Assembly: GCA_964542875.1 (NCBI GenBank)
Contig: CAZIWA010000005.1
Coordinates: 22,431-86,430 of the forward strand
Origin: CAZGOM01 sp964542875
GTDB lineage: Bacteria > Planctomycetota > Phycisphaerae > Phycisphaerales > Phycisphaeraceae
DNA: 64,000 bases
Reading direction: 5' to 3'
Shown: positions 17,933 through 26,868 of the stretch, in pieces
Numbering within the stretch: position 1 is the stretch's first letter
Layout: each line of letters starts with the position of its first letter
The notes under the pieces: generated by a model
The model's input: the letters and a program-made list of their open reading frames with translations, nothing else
The model's database searches: none
What the model was told of the DNA's origin: nothing
Made by a program: the position numbers and the translations under genes

Positions 17933-18553
17933 TCACCCCAAAAAGTACATCGTGAAAAACATCACCAGCCACACAATGTCCAAGAAATGCCAGTACACCG
18001 CGGTGTACTTCACCGGCCCATAAGCTTCATGATCGTACGCTTTGGCGTGGGCTTTCCAGGTAATCACGGCAAGGGGGATCATCCCACCCAGCACGTGAAG
18101 CGCATGCACCACGATCATGAAGAAAATCAGACCGTAGTAATAAGCGCGTTCCTGCTTGGAAAGCAATTCAAAATGCTCGGTGAGCAATCGGTAGAGGCTG
18201 GGAAACTGAATCAGCACGAACATCACCGAAAGCACCAGCGTGACAATCAGCATCTGCCTGAACTGCACCTGCTTCTCCTGACGCACATAGTTCAATGCCA
18301 GATGCATGGTCACGCTGCTGGCCACAAGAATGAGTGTGCTGCCCCAAAGCGCCGGGGGAAGATGAACGGCACCAAATGCCGGCGACTCCACCCGCGTACG
18401 GATGAACAAATAGCCCACCATCAGCGCAATGAACAGCATCGTCAGCGATGCCAGGAACAGGATCAGCGGAACCATCCCCGCGTTGGGTGGAAGCCGCTGG
18501 TCGGGCCGGTCTTGAATCAACGTCTGAGGCTCGCTGGGTGGAATCTGGATCAT
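17933..18553 (-). CDS. Cytochrome c oxidase subunit III family protein (second copy)
   Basis: 206 residues with five membrane segments and the COX3 signature helices, including FFMIVVHALHVLGGMI and YWHFLDIVWLVMF near the end. Its length is close to the minimal bacterial COX3 or CyoC/NorE-type proteins. It lies after the main cox operon, separated by a terminator at 18650-18679, and its start at ATG 18553 follows that terminator, so it may be expressed independently. Whether it replaces, complements or regulates CoxC is unknown. Confidence 0.8.
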   Translation of the reverse strand: MIQIPPSEPQTLIQDRPDQRLPPNAGMVPLILFLASLTMLFIALMVGYLFIRTRVESPAFGAVHLPPALWGSTLILVASSVTMHLALNYVRQEKQVQFRQMLIVTLVLSVMFVLIQFPSLYRLLTEHFELLSKQERAYYYGLIFFMIVVHALHVLGGMIPLAVITWKAHAKAYDHEAYGPVKYTAVYWHFLDIVWLVMFFTMYFLG

Positions 18554-18649
18554 GCTTTTATCTTAGAGGGATTAAGACCCAAGGAACACAGGAAAAACTG
18601 CGGCGAAAGGACCGAGGTCCATAAATTAAATGCGCCCCGGCGACTAAAA

Positions 18650-18679
18650 GAAAAGAGCGGAATCAACTCCGCTCTTTTC
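18650..18679 (-). terminator. Terminator at the end of the ACIII-cox operon
   Basis: A 12-bp stem (GAAAAGAGCGGA / TCCGCTCTTTTC) with a six-base loop lies 32 bp after the coxD stop. On the minus strand it is followed by a TTTAG-type run. Confidence 0.65.
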
Positions 18680-18710
18680 CTTATTTGAATTGCTGTCCGT
18701 CTCTCGCGGC

Positions 18711-19073
18711 TTACGGCGTTGAGCCGTAGATCACCGGCGCCTTCATGTTCGGCGCATATTCCTTGGTGTCCGTCAGCGTGAAACCGATGAAGATCATCAC
18801 GAAGACAAACGAAAGCACCAGGATGATGCCGTGGAACGGCCGATCATACTTCAGGTGCATGAACCAAAGGCAAACCAGCACGGCTTTGATCACGGCGATG
18901 ATCATGGCCAGCCAGATGTTGAACGGTCCAAGATCGATCTGCCGGACAGCGACGGTTGCAACCGTCAGAACCATCAGCGCGGCAAACACGCCAAGCAGAA
19001 CCTTGATCGGAACCACATGGATGTGGAGGTCACCCTCTTGGTGTTCGTGATGCTCTGTGTGTGCGTCGGACAT
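18711..19073 (-). CDS. Cytochrome c oxidase subunit IV (prokaryotic type)
   Basis: 120 residues with three hydrophobic segments, matching the prokaryotic COX4 family; the 'KAVLVCLWFMHLKYDRP' helix-loop is typical. The N-terminus is unusually rich in histidine (6 His in residues 5-19). Last gene of the main oxidase operon, 68 bp after coxC and before a terminator. The subunit is thought to help assemble or stabilise the oxidase. Confidence 0.8.
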   Translation of the reverse strand: MSDAHTEHHEHQEGDLHIHVVPIKVLLGVFAALMVLTVATVAVRQIDLGPFNIWLAMIIAVIKAVLVCLWFMHLKYDRPFHGIILVLSFVFVMIFIGFTLTDTKEYAPNMKAPVIYGSTP

Positions 19074-19141
19074 GGTTTTATTTCGCCTTCAATCGTTTTT
19101 ATGTTTGTTGAAAACACCAGACTCAGCGATGCCTTGCCTCT

Positions 19142-20161
19142 TTAGTGGATGAGGTACAAGAGCGGGAAGAGGAAAATCCAGATCAAGTCGACCAAGTGCC
19201 AGTAAAGGCCGACCAGGTCCACCGGGGTAAAGAACTTGGAGGAGAACTCGCCCTTGATCGACCGGATGAGTACCCAGGTGATCAGAGCCATGCCGATGAG
19301 CACGTGCAAACCGTGCAGGCCGGTCATGCAATAGTAGATTTGGAAGAAGATGTAGACCGAGCGCTTGTCAGCAGCCTTGAGGTCGTCCCAGGCAACGTGC
19401 TGATGCACTTCAAACTTGCTCATGGGGTTGTAGGTCGGCGTGGAAACCGCAACGTAATCGCTGCTGAGGCCTTCGGGAGACCGGGCGGGAAGCGGGATCG
19501 TAGAGCGTTCCACCGCGGGCTCCGCCTTGGTGAAGGCGTTGATCGTGGAGGGCTCTTTGGTCATTTCCACCGGAACGGTACCGGCGGGAGCGCCGTGCTC
19601 ATGGCCGTGGCTGGCTTCGTCATGGCCCTTGTGGTCAAACTTAAGGGTCAGGTCAAACTCATGGCCGGGAACGCTGGGGGTGGTGTTCGCGTCGATGGCG
19701 GTGCCAAAAAACGCGTTGTGCGGGCCAACCCACATACCGTGGGAATACTTGGCGGAGTATTCAAGGTACTTGATGCCAAGGAAGCCAAAGCCGCCCATGA
19801 GGGTGAGGATGAGGCAGAGAATCAGGCCCTTCTGCTGGTTGAGCTGGGAGCAACGCACGCCCCACGCCATCGTCAGCGAAGAAGCCAGGAGGATGGCGGT
19901 GTTGGTGGCGCCGAGATTGGTGTTGAGGGCCTGGTGAGCGTACTGGAAAACTTCCGGGTGGTTGCCCCGGTAGATCGAGTAGGCGCAAAAGAGCCCGCCG
20001 AACATCAGGATTTCGGTGGCCAGGAACACCCACATGCCCAGCTTGGCTGAGTCAAACTGCTGCTCCATCGTGTCAAAGTGATGGGCGAGGTGTGGGTTGT
20101 GCCCGTGTCCGTGGTCATCGTGGCCGTGGGCCCCGGTCGGGTTTGAAGTGGTTTGCGACAT
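19142..20161 (-). CDS. coxC: Cytochrome c oxidase subunit III with long histidine-containing loop
   Basis: 339 residues. The N-terminal tail has 8 His within residues 12-28. The COX3 helices start at about residue 42 (LGMWVFLATEILMFGGLF) and resume after about residue 268 (YIFFQIYYCMTGLHGLHVLIGM). Between them (about 140-268) is an insertion of roughly 100 extra residues with a second His cluster (HKGHDEASHGHEHG) and a Pro/Thr-rich part. The final helices include the family-typical YWHLVDLIWIFLFPLLYL. COX3 does not carry redox cofactors; it stabilises the oxidase. It lies between coxA and coxD. Confidence 0.88.
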   Translation of the reverse strand: MSQTTSNPTGAHGHDDHGHGHNPHLAHHFDTMEQQFDSAKLGMWVFLATEILMFGGLFCAYSIYRGNHPEVFQYAHQALNTNLGATNTAILLASSLTMAWGVRCSQLNQQKGLILCLILTLMGGFGFLGIKYLEYSAKYSHGMWVGPHNAFFGTAIDANTTPSVPGHEFDLTLKFDHKGHDEASHGHEHGAPAGTVPVEMTKEPSTINAFTKAEPAVERSTIPLPARSPEGLSSDYVAVSTPTYNPMSKFEVHQHVAWDDLKAADKRSVYIFFQIYYCMTGLHGLHVLIGMALITWVLIRSIKGEFSSKFFTPVDLVGLYWHLVDLIWIFLFPLLYLIH

Positions 20162-20227
20162 AGCGTTTTCTGCTTGGGGTCGGTGTCTTAAAAGTCGGTT
20201 CTAGGTGCGACGCCTTAAGGGGACGCT

Positions 20228-22021
20228 TTAGTGTTTGGAGATTCCGCCGGGCACCAGGCCGTCATGCCCTTCCAGAGGCTTGACGTCGGGGGTTTCACCG
20301 GGCTTAAGCGGCCGGTAAGAGTCGGTTTCCGGCATGTACTTCCACTTGGAGAAGTCGTAGGGATCGGAGACCGGAGGCGGCGTGGGGAAGTTGTCATGGG
20401 GCGGGGGCGAAGGGCTGTACCACTCCAGGGAGTTTGCACCCCAAGGGTTCTGCGGAGCAGGCTTGCCGGTGCGCCACGCACTGATCAGGTTGATCAGCGC
20501 AAGCACCAGACCCGAAGCCATGATGAACGCACCGATCGTGGAGATCTGGTGGTAAGGCTGGAACTCAACGGGGTAGCTGGCGTAGCGGCGAGGCATGCCA
20601 TGGCTGCCGGCGAGGAACTGGATGAAGAAGGTGATGTTGAACCCGATATAGAAGATGAACGACGCGATCTTGGCGACAAAGTCGTTGTACATCTTGCCGG
20701 TGATCTTGGGCCACCAGTGATAGATGCCGCCCAGGAAGGCCGTCAGCGTGCTGCCCACCATGACGTAGTGGAAGTGGGCAACGACGAAGTAGGTGTCCTG
20801 GAAGTGAATGTCCGTCGAGATCGAGGAGAGGAACAGGCCTGTGAGCCCGCCAACCGTGAAGAGACCGATGAACTCCATCGCGTAAAGCATGGGTGCGTTG
20901 AAGTTGATCGAGCCGCGGAAAAGGGTCGACAGCCAGTTAAACACCTTCACCGCGGAAGGCACCGCGATGATGACGGTGATGATGCTGAAGACCGCGTTGG
21001 TCAGCGGAGACTGACCGGAGGTGAACATATGGTGGCCCCAGACCAGGAAGCCCAGGAGAGCAATGGCCAGGGAGCTGAAGGCGATGAAGCTGTAACCAAA
21101 GATGTGTTTCCGGGAGTGAACGCTGATGAGCTCGCTCACCACACCCATCCCGGGAAGAATCATGATGTACACAGCGGGATGGCTGTAGAACCAGAAGAAG
21201 TGCTGGTAGAGAACCGGGTCGCCGCCAAGCTGAGGATCAAAGATGCCGATGCGCAGAACGCGTTCAGCGATCAGGAGGAGCAGCGTGATGGCCAGCACAG
21301 GCGTCGCCAGAATCTGAATGACGCTGGTGGCGTAGAGCGCCCACAGGAACAAGGGCATCTGGAACCAACCCATGCCCTTGGGACGCAGCAGGTGGATGGT
21401 GGCGATGAAGTTCACACCTGTGAGAATCGAGCTGAAGCCCAGGAGGAAGGCGCCGAATGTAGCGGCGACAACCGCGGTGTTGGTCTGTGTGCTGTAAGGC
21501 GTGTAGAACGTCCAGCCCGTATCAAGGCCAAACCCGCCGGGGATGGTCAAGCCGGTGACAGTGTGGAGGATGCCCGAGAGGAGAACCCACACGAAGAAGG
21601 CGCCGCCGCCGAAGTAGCAGTAGAGGCTCATGAGGTTGAGCCGGGGGAAGGCGACGTCCTTTGCGCCCAGCATCATGGGCAGGATGAAGTTGCCGAGAAT
21701 CGCAGGAATCGACGGAATGATGAACATGAACACCATCACGGCACCGTGAAGGGTGAACATCTGGTTGTAGAAGTCCCAGGTCTTTGTTTCTTCAGTCAAG
21801 CCGAAAGTGAAAGTCGGGCCGGGGGTGAAAAGTTCGGTACGGATCATCAGGGCGAAAAAGCCGCCCAGGGCGAATGCACCCACCACGAACAAGGCGTAGA
21901 CCAGGCCGATACGCTTGTGGTCAAGCGTGATAAGCCAGGAGGCGATGCCCTTCTCGTGATTGAGGTAGTTATCGCCGGGCGGATGTCCGGTCAACTTTTC
22001 TGGATGAGCGATCGTTGTCAT
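20228..22021 (-). CDS. coxA: Cytochrome c oxidase subunit I, A2-type
   Basis: 597 residues, 12-13 membrane segments. CuB-side motif YSHPAVY (Tyr279-Ser280-His281) replaces the glutamate-containing HPEVY motif of A1 oxidases, marking an A2-type proton-pumping oxidase as in Rhodothermus. Other signatures: WGHHMFTSG for the other CuB histidines and AHFHYVMVGS for the heme ligands. The C-terminal tail (about 530-597) is soluble and proline-rich. It reduces O2 to water with electrons from CoxB. A 20-bp perfect hairpin lies in the 51-bp gap from coxB. Confidence 0.95.
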   Translation of the reverse strand: MTTIAHPEKLTGHPPGDNYLNHEKGIASWLITLDHKRIGLVYALFVVGAFALGGFFALMIRTELFTPGPTFTFGLTEETKTWDFYNQMFTLHGAVMVFMFIIPSIPAILGNFILPMMLGAKDVAFPRLNLMSLYCYFGGGAFFVWVLLSGILHTVTGLTIPGGFGLDTGWTFYTPYSTQTNTAVVAATFGAFLLGFSSILTGVNFIATIHLLRPKGMGWFQMPLFLWALYATSVIQILATPVLAITLLLLIAERVLRIGIFDPQLGGDPVLYQHFFWFYSHPAVYIMILPGMGVVSELISVHSRKHIFGYSFIAFSSLAIALLGFLVWGHHMFTSGQSPLTNAVFSIITVIIAVPSAVKVFNWLSTLFRGSINFNAPMLYAMEFIGLFTVGGLTGLFLSSISTDIHFQDTYFVVAHFHYVMVGSTLTAFLGGIYHWWPKITGKMYNDFVAKIASFIFYIGFNITFFIQFLAGSHGMPRRYASYPVEFQPYHQISTIGAFIMASGLVLALINLISAWRTGKPAPQNPWGANSLEWYSPSPPPHDNFPTPPPVSDPYDFSKWKYMPETDSYRPLKPGETPDVKPLEGHDGLVPGGISKH

Positions 22022-22036
22022 TTCAAACTTCCTGAG

Positions 22037-22056
22037 CCGGACACACCCGTGTCCGG
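22037..22056. other. Hairpin between coxB and coxA
   Basis: A perfect inverted repeat CCGGACAC-ACCC-GTGTCCGG sits in the untranslated gap between the coxB stop and the coxA start. There is no T run, so it is more likely an mRNA-stability or processing element than a terminator. Confidence 0.45.
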
Positions 22057-22072
22057 TATGTTTCCTGAGTGT

Positions 22073-23182
22073 TTACTTGGCGGTTGCAGGGACAGCGGGA
22101 GTCAGATCTTCGAGCTTCAAAGTCGGCTTGGCCTCATAGTTGGGCGAAAGCGACTTGATGTACTCGGTGATTGCGACAAAGTCATTAGGCGTGAACGCGT
22201 CCTTGAAGGGGCTCATGTTCTTGCCTTCGTAGTTTTTGACGATCCTGTTGGCGGGGTATTCGATGGATTCGCGGATGTATGCTTCGTCGATCTTGACCGT
22301 CTTGCCGTCGGACATTGTTTCCTCGCTCTTGGCCCAAAGGCCCTTGAAGGAAGGACCGATCTTCTCGGTGCCATCGATGCTGTGGCAGGCAAAGCAGCCC
22401 TTGGTGTCCATCAGGCTGTGGCCTACTTCGGCCCACGGCTTGACGAATTTCTGGCCGTCCTTGGTTCCGACGTAGATGTTGGAAGCTTCCTTGAGCCACG
22501 CTTCAAATTCGCCTTCCTTGTGGACGTAGACGTTGGCGAGCATGCGTGAGTGGCTGGTGCCGCAGTATTCAGCGCAATAGATGGGGAATACGTTGATGCC
22601 TTTATCGTCGGCATGATCGGTGGGCATCTTCTTGGCCTGCACCCACATCTGGTTGTAACGGCCGGGAACGACGTCTTTCTTGGCCCGGAATGCCGGGATG
22701 AACAGCGCGTGGAGCACGTCATCGGACTTAAGGATCAGCTTCACGGGGCGGTCGAAAGGAATGTGCAGGTTCTTGTCGGTGTAGGTGCCCGTGGGAGTGG
22801 TGTAGATGAACGACCAGGACCACTTCTGGCCTTGGACGATAATGGTGTACGCGCCGTTGGGGGGAGCGACGGCCATGTCCTTGTAGCCCACGAAGCCCAG
22901 GTAGAAGGTGTACATGACGACAAAGAACGGGATGATCGACCAGAAGAGTTCCAGCCCGGTGGAGTGAATGGCATCACCCTTGGGAGACGGATTGGCCGAC
23001 CGCCGATACTTGTAGGCGAAGATGAACACCAACGCCGCGATGACGATGAAGAAGAAGATGTTGATGTACAGGATGAAGTAGAACAGCCAGTCTACGTCCG
23101 GGGCGAATGTCGATGCCTGGGGAGGCATCCACAGGGTCTTATCGGCGTATTCCTTGGTTGTGTTGGCCAACGTATAAAGCAT
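22073..23182 (-). CDS. coxB: Cytochrome c oxidase subunit II with fused cytochrome c domain (caa3-type)
   Basis: 369 residues: two membrane helices, then a cupredoxin domain with the CuA site in CAEYCGTSHSRM (Cys203, Cys207, His211, Met214), then a class I cytochrome c domain with CFACH at 263-267. The fused heme identifies a caa3-type oxidase, which takes electrons from a cytochrome c or directly from alternative complex III. The acidic/aromatic KWSW patch for electron entry is present. It starts 3 bp after the SCO gene stop, so the two are translationally close. Confidence 0.94.
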   Translation of the reverse strand: MLYTLANTTKEYADKTLWMPPQASTFAPDVDWLFYFILYINIFFFIVIAALVFIFAYKYRRSANPSPKGDAIHSTGLELFWSIIPFFVVMYTFYLGFVGYKDMAVAPPNGAYTIIVQGQKWSWSFIYTTPTGTYTDKNLHIPFDRPVKLILKSDDVLHALFIPAFRAKKDVVPGRYNQMWVQAKKMPTDHADDKGINVFPIYCAEYCGTSHSRMLANVYVHKEGEFEAWLKEASNIYVGTKDGQKFVKPWAEVGHSLMDTKGCFACHSIDGTEKIGPSFKGLWAKSEETMSDGKTVKIDEAYIRESIEYPANRIVKNYEGKNMSPFKDAFTPNDFVAITEYIKSLSPNYEAKPTLKLEDLTPAVPATAK

Positions 23183-23185
23183 TGC

Positions 23186-24223
23186 TCAGGCACCCGCTTG
23201 TGTTGACGGAGTGTTGGAATCGTTCGGGGAACCCTTGTCACCCGAAGGATCCAGTTCCTTGGACCGGTGTTCACGGTAAATCAGCGTCCCGATGACGCCG
23301 ATGATGAGTACAACCGAAACCGCGCCGGCAGTCTGCATCAGACGCATGGCCGCAACGGTGTATCGGTTGGCGCTCTTATCGAATCGGAAGCAAAACAGCA
23401 GGGTCCGGTCCATGAAGGACCCGATCTGCTTGTTGCCCGCTTCCACCAGCGAAAGCCGGAGGGTATCGGGCATGAAGTCGGTGCCGTAGAGATAACGGGA
23501 GACGCGTCCATCGGGCATCAGAATGATGATGCCTGCGGCGTGTGCGTACTCTTTTTCGACATCATTCCACTTAAAGCCAAAGCCGGTGGTCTTGATGAAG
23601 CGCTCTGCATTGGCCTTGTCTTTGATCACCAGAAACCGCCAGCCCTTTTCAGCGCCGGGCATGGCGAGTTCTTTCATGTAGTTGGACTTCTTAAGCTGTG
23701 CAAGCTTGGAAGTTTCGGTTGGATCGAGGCTTACAGTCAAAATCTGGAACTGTTCGCCCGGAAGCCACTTCATTCCCTTCACCGAGCTGCTAAGCCCGTT
23801 GGAAACTTCGCCGCACAGCATGGCGCAGCCGAAGTATCCGGGGTTGAGGATGATGGGCCGCTTGGGGTCAAAGAACGAGTTGAGAAGAACGGTATTGCCG
23901 TTTTCATCGATGAATTCGATATCACCGGGGACCTGCTGGGCGAGCTTTTCAACGATCCCGGCGCCGACAAGCTGCATCGGCTCGTTCTTCTTGGCGTTGG
24001 GGTCCGCAGGAGCAACGGGATCAAACACCATCGCAGGGCTTGGAGCAGCCTTTTCAGCAGCCCCCTTCTCGACAGCCTGGCCTGATTGAGGGCCAAAAGC
24101 CATTGCTGCAGGGGCGCTAAGACCCAGGATGGCCAGCGCAGCCAGGCAACCAAGCATGCGCAGACCGAACCGACCCGAGGGTCGGCGGCTGGAGGCTTGA
24201 AGATGTCTGGAGACGATGGTCAT
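23186..24223 (-). CDS. SCO1/SenC-type copper chaperone, membrane-anchored
   Basis: 345 residues with a signal sequence (about 20-45), a thioredoxin-like domain with the copper-binding CAMLC (Cys133, Cys137) and partner histidine His228 in YAHAAG, and a C-terminal membrane helix (about 295-315). SCO proteins load copper into the CuA site of subunit II, which fits its place directly before coxB. The C-terminal anchor in addition to the N-terminal signal is seen in some Planctomycetes/Bacteroidota members. ATG 24223 is the start. Confidence 0.88.
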   Translation of the reverse strand: MTIVSRHLQASSRRPSGRFGLRMLGCLAALAILGLSAPAAMAFGPQSGQAVEKGAAEKAAPSPAMVFDPVAPADPNAKKNEPMQLVGAGIVEKLAQQVPGDIEFIDENGNTVLLNSFFDPKRPIILNPGYFGCAMLCGEVSNGLSSSVKGMKWLPGEQFQILTVSLDPTETSKLAQLKKSNYMKELAMPGAEKGWRFLVIKDKANAERFIKTTGFGFKWNDVEKEYAHAAGIIILMPDGRVSRYLYGTDFMPDTLRLSLVEAGNKQIGSFMDRTLLFCFRFDKSANRYTVAAMRLMQTAGAVSVVLIIGVIGTLIYREHRSKELDPSGDKGSPNDSNTPSTQAGA

Positions 24224-24301
24224 GAAGGTCCAATTATAAAGTCGGTGAAGGAAACTCTCGCCAGCGCGATTGTCGCACCTTAAGAGGTGCCGTTTGAGGT
24301 C

Positions 24302-24580
24302 TTACTTACCCTTGGGTTGGTGAGACTGAACGTAAAGGTCCATGGCTTTATCGATGGGGATTTGGCCGGGCCCTTTGGGGGCCGCAATGTTGGCCTTGGC
24401 CTTGGCGATCGCATCAGGAATGGTCGGATCCCAGATATTCTGAGATTTGACGTTAAGTTCCTCATCCATCTGATAGTGGTACCAGCCGTGCGTCGCGATG
24501 ATCAGCGCGGTGACCACGAAGATGGTGACCAGGCCAGCGGTGGCGACAAGCCCTGAATTTACGTTTTGTGGTTCTGCCAC
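24302..24580 (-). CDS. Small single-pass membrane protein in the respiratory operon, unknown function
   Basis: 92 residues; GTG start with GGAG eight bases upstream. One membrane helix (about residues 10-30, VATAGLVTIFVVTALII), then a short soluble tail with 'IPIDKAMDLYVQSHQ'. No family recognised with confidence, though small single-helix proteins commonly sit between ACIII and cox genes. It lies between actF and the SCO gene, so it may be an accessory subunit or assembly factor of the supercomplex. Confidence 0.75.
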   Translation of the reverse strand: MAEPQNVNSGLVATAGLVTIFVVTALIIATHGWYHYQMDEELNVKSQNIWDPTIPDAIAKAKANIAAPKGPGQIPIDKAMDLYVQSHQPKGK

Positions 24581-24629
24581 GGTCTAAACTCCATTTAGGC
24601 TTGGGTTTATATCACCCAGGCCCGGATGA

Positions 24630-26117
24630 TCACATATTCTCGAAAGCCAGGGCTTCGGGAAGCCGAGGGTCTTTAACAGGGGCCAGGTTGTTGCGCGTCG
24701 CGGTGACGATCGAGTGACCGAACCAGATGGCGCCCATACCGATGAATGTCAGGATTTCCATCAAACCAAAGGGAATGGTGGCGAAGAGCTCGGGCATCAC
24801 GACCCAGTAGAGATCGATGTAGTGGAACACAAGGATCCACACCGCCCAGAAGATCAGACCCCACTTAAACCGCTTGACGTGCTTGGAGAGCAGACCCAGG
24901 AAGGGAACCGCGAACCGGCAGATCACCAGGAGGATGGCGATGCAACCCCAGGTGTTGATGGTGGAGTACCCCGTCGCGGTGGTGGCGCCACGCACCCGGA
25001 ACCAGAAGGTTTCTTCAGGAATGTTGGCGTACCAGATCAGCATGTACTGGGAGTAGGAAATGTACGCCCAGAACACCGTGAAGCCGAAGAGGAACTTGCC
25101 CAGGTCCTGAAAGTGCTCGGTGGTGATGTGCTTGACATACCCCTTGCTGGTCAGGAAGTGGAAGGTGAGGATGAGGGTGGCATAAGTGCCGCCCATGCAG
25201 CCGGCAAAGTAGTACACGCCGAACATCGTGCTGTACCACACCGGGCTGATGGTCATGATGAAGAACCATGCAGCGAAGGTGAGGGTGAGCGCGAAAACGA
25301 AGGTGGACATGGGCGCCCACCACTGCATCTTATGGGTGAGGTTGATATCGCCGTTTTCGTCCTGCTTCTGGGAGGTCTTGTAGTAGAAGCTGGCGATGAT
25401 GAGCCATGCGCCGAAGAAGACAACCGCGCAGATGTAGAAAGCGCCTTTCTTCAAAACGGGCTTGTGGGAGATGAGTTGGTCCAGGTGCGATGCGTAGGTG
25501 TTGCGCACGCCGTTGGGGATGAAGTCCGCATCGGCCTTTTCCTTGGCGCTGGAAAGAATCGGGGCATCGGGGGCAATGTTTTCGTGGTACCCCTCGCCCG
25601 CTGCGGCTTCCTTCACTTCACCATGTGCAGCCGCGGCATGTGCAGGAGCAGCGTGATCATGTTCATGATCGTGGTCTTTTTCATCATGCTTGCCGTCAGC
25701 ATGCTCGCCTTCGTGGCCGTGGTGCGCAGTCGCAACGGCCCAGGGGTAAAGCAGGCCTTTGCCTTCATAGACCGAGTAGACGATGGGCAGGAAGAGGATG
25801 GTCATGACGATGACGTTCATCGAGAATATCTCGGCGATACGACGGATCGTCACAGACCAGCCCGCCTTGACCAGGTGCTGAACCAGCACGAAGAACAAGG
25901 AACCCAGGGTCAGGCTCAGGAAGAAGATAAAGCTATGGAAGTAGCTGAAGTAAAAGTGGCGAATGCCGACGACGCCAGAGTAGGCGGCGGCCCCGATCAG
26001 GGCCAGGACGCCACCGGCGATGAGGGCCATGCCCCAGGTCCGCCAACCGGCGTCGAGCCGGATCTTGTCGTCATTGATATTGGTGATTTTGCCGTGAGAA
26101 GCCACGTGAAGCTCCAT
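24630..26117 (-). CDS. actF: Alternative complex III membrane subunit ActF
   Basis: 495 residues with about ten membrane segments, paralogous in design to ActC (NrfD-like). A hydrophilic loop at about residues 130-170 is strikingly rich in His and acidic residues (11 His between 132 and 165). ActC and ActF bracket the quinol site in known ACIII. Operon position between actE and the small membrane gene is conserved. It starts at ATG 26117, 11 bp after the actE stop. Confidence 0.88.
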   Translation of the reverse strand: MELHVASHGKITNINDDKIRLDAGWRTWGMALIAGGVLALIGAAAYSGVVGIRHFYFSYFHSFIFFLSLTLGSLFFVLVQHLVKAGWSVTIRRIAEIFSMNVIVMTILFLPIVYSVYEGKGLLYPWAVATAHHGHEGEHADGKHDEKDHDHEHDHAAPAHAAAAHGEVKEAAAGEGYHENIAPDAPILSSAKEKADADFIPNGVRNTYASHLDQLISHKPVLKKGAFYICAVVFFGAWLIIASFYYKTSQKQDENGDINLTHKMQWWAPMSTFVFALTLTFAAWFFIMTISPVWYSTMFGVYYFAGCMGGTYATLILTFHFLTSKGYVKHITTEHFQDLGKFLFGFTVFWAYISYSQYMLIWYANIPEETFWFRVRGATTATGYSTINTWGCIAILLVICRFAVPFLGLLSKHVKRFKWGLIFWAVWILVFHYIDLYWVVMPELFATIPFGLMEILTFIGMGAIWFGHSIVTATRNNLAPVKDPRLPEALAFENM

Positions 26118-26128
26118 TACTTTCGGTG

Positions 26129-26866
26129 TTATTTGCCGTCGGTCTTAGGGGATTTGTCAAGGGATTGCGCACCGGCCTGGCTCAGTTGAAGAGCGCGGAC
26201 GTAAGCGACGATGGCCCACCGGTCCTGGACGGGCACTTGGCTGCCCAGCGCAGGCATGTTGCGGATGCCGTTACGGATGGCGTTGTAGAGCTCGCCATCG
26301 GGGCGGTTCCGGGTGACTTCAAGGGTCAGGTCCAGCGGTGCAATCCAGCCGGTGGTGCCAGCGCCGATGGTGTTCGCACGGATGTTGACCGAACCGTTGC
26401 CGTGGCCGTCATAGCCGTGACAGGGAGCGCAGTAGATGTTGAAGCGTTGTTGGCCGCGCTCCAGGAGAGCCTTGTCAACCTTGACCAGGCTGGGCATACC
26501 GGAGAAGTACTTGGCTTCATCCTGCTTCTTAAGCGGGTTGTAAACCATTTCGTAGCCGCGGTAGTAGTGATCGTCTTCCTCAAGCTTGCCGTAGGCAACC
26601 GTGGTGAGGATGGGCTGACGGGCGGCCCGGCCGTCGGCGAAAATCGGGCTCGAAGCCTGGGTCCGGTAGCCGGGTTGATTATCCATGTCCTGGATCAGGT
26701 GGATCCTGGGCTGCTGGCTCCGGCTCATGCGCGCGTGGTAAACCACCGCAGCAGGAACCAGCGCAAAGGCGCTCATGATCCAGATCAGGTACTTCACATA
26801 CCTGGGCATGGGGGGAAGAATGTATCCCCGATCTCTCAACTTCTTGTTAATGCAATCGTTAGCCAT
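26129..26866 (-). CDS. actE: Alternative complex III monoheme cytochrome c subunit ActE
   Basis: 245 residues: an N-terminal membrane anchor (about 23-45) then a soluble domain with one heme c motif, CAPCH at 146-150, and a distal Met region (IRNMPALG). In ACIII this cytochrome sends electrons to the oxidase or a soluble carrier. It starts at ATG 26866, two bases after the actD stop. Confidence 0.88.
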   Translation of the reverse strand: MANDCINKKLRDRGYILPPMPRYVKYLIWIMSAFALVPAAVVYHARMSRSQQPRIHLIQDMDNQPGYRTQASSPIFADGRAARQPILTTVAYGKLEEDDHYYRGYEMVYNPLKKQDEAKYFSGMPSLVKVDKALLERGQQRFNIYCAPCHGYDGHGNGSVNIRANTIGAGTTGWIAPLDLTLEVTRNRPDGELYNAIRNGIRNMPALGSQVPVQDRWAIVAYVRALQLSQAGAQSLDKSPKTDGK

Positions 26867-26868
26867 GA

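Noticed and set aside
20231..22549. Long open frame (772 codons) antisense to coxA
   Set aside because: It mirrors coxA in another frame, is low-complexity Arg/Asp/Gly-rich and matches no family; a GC-bias shadow.
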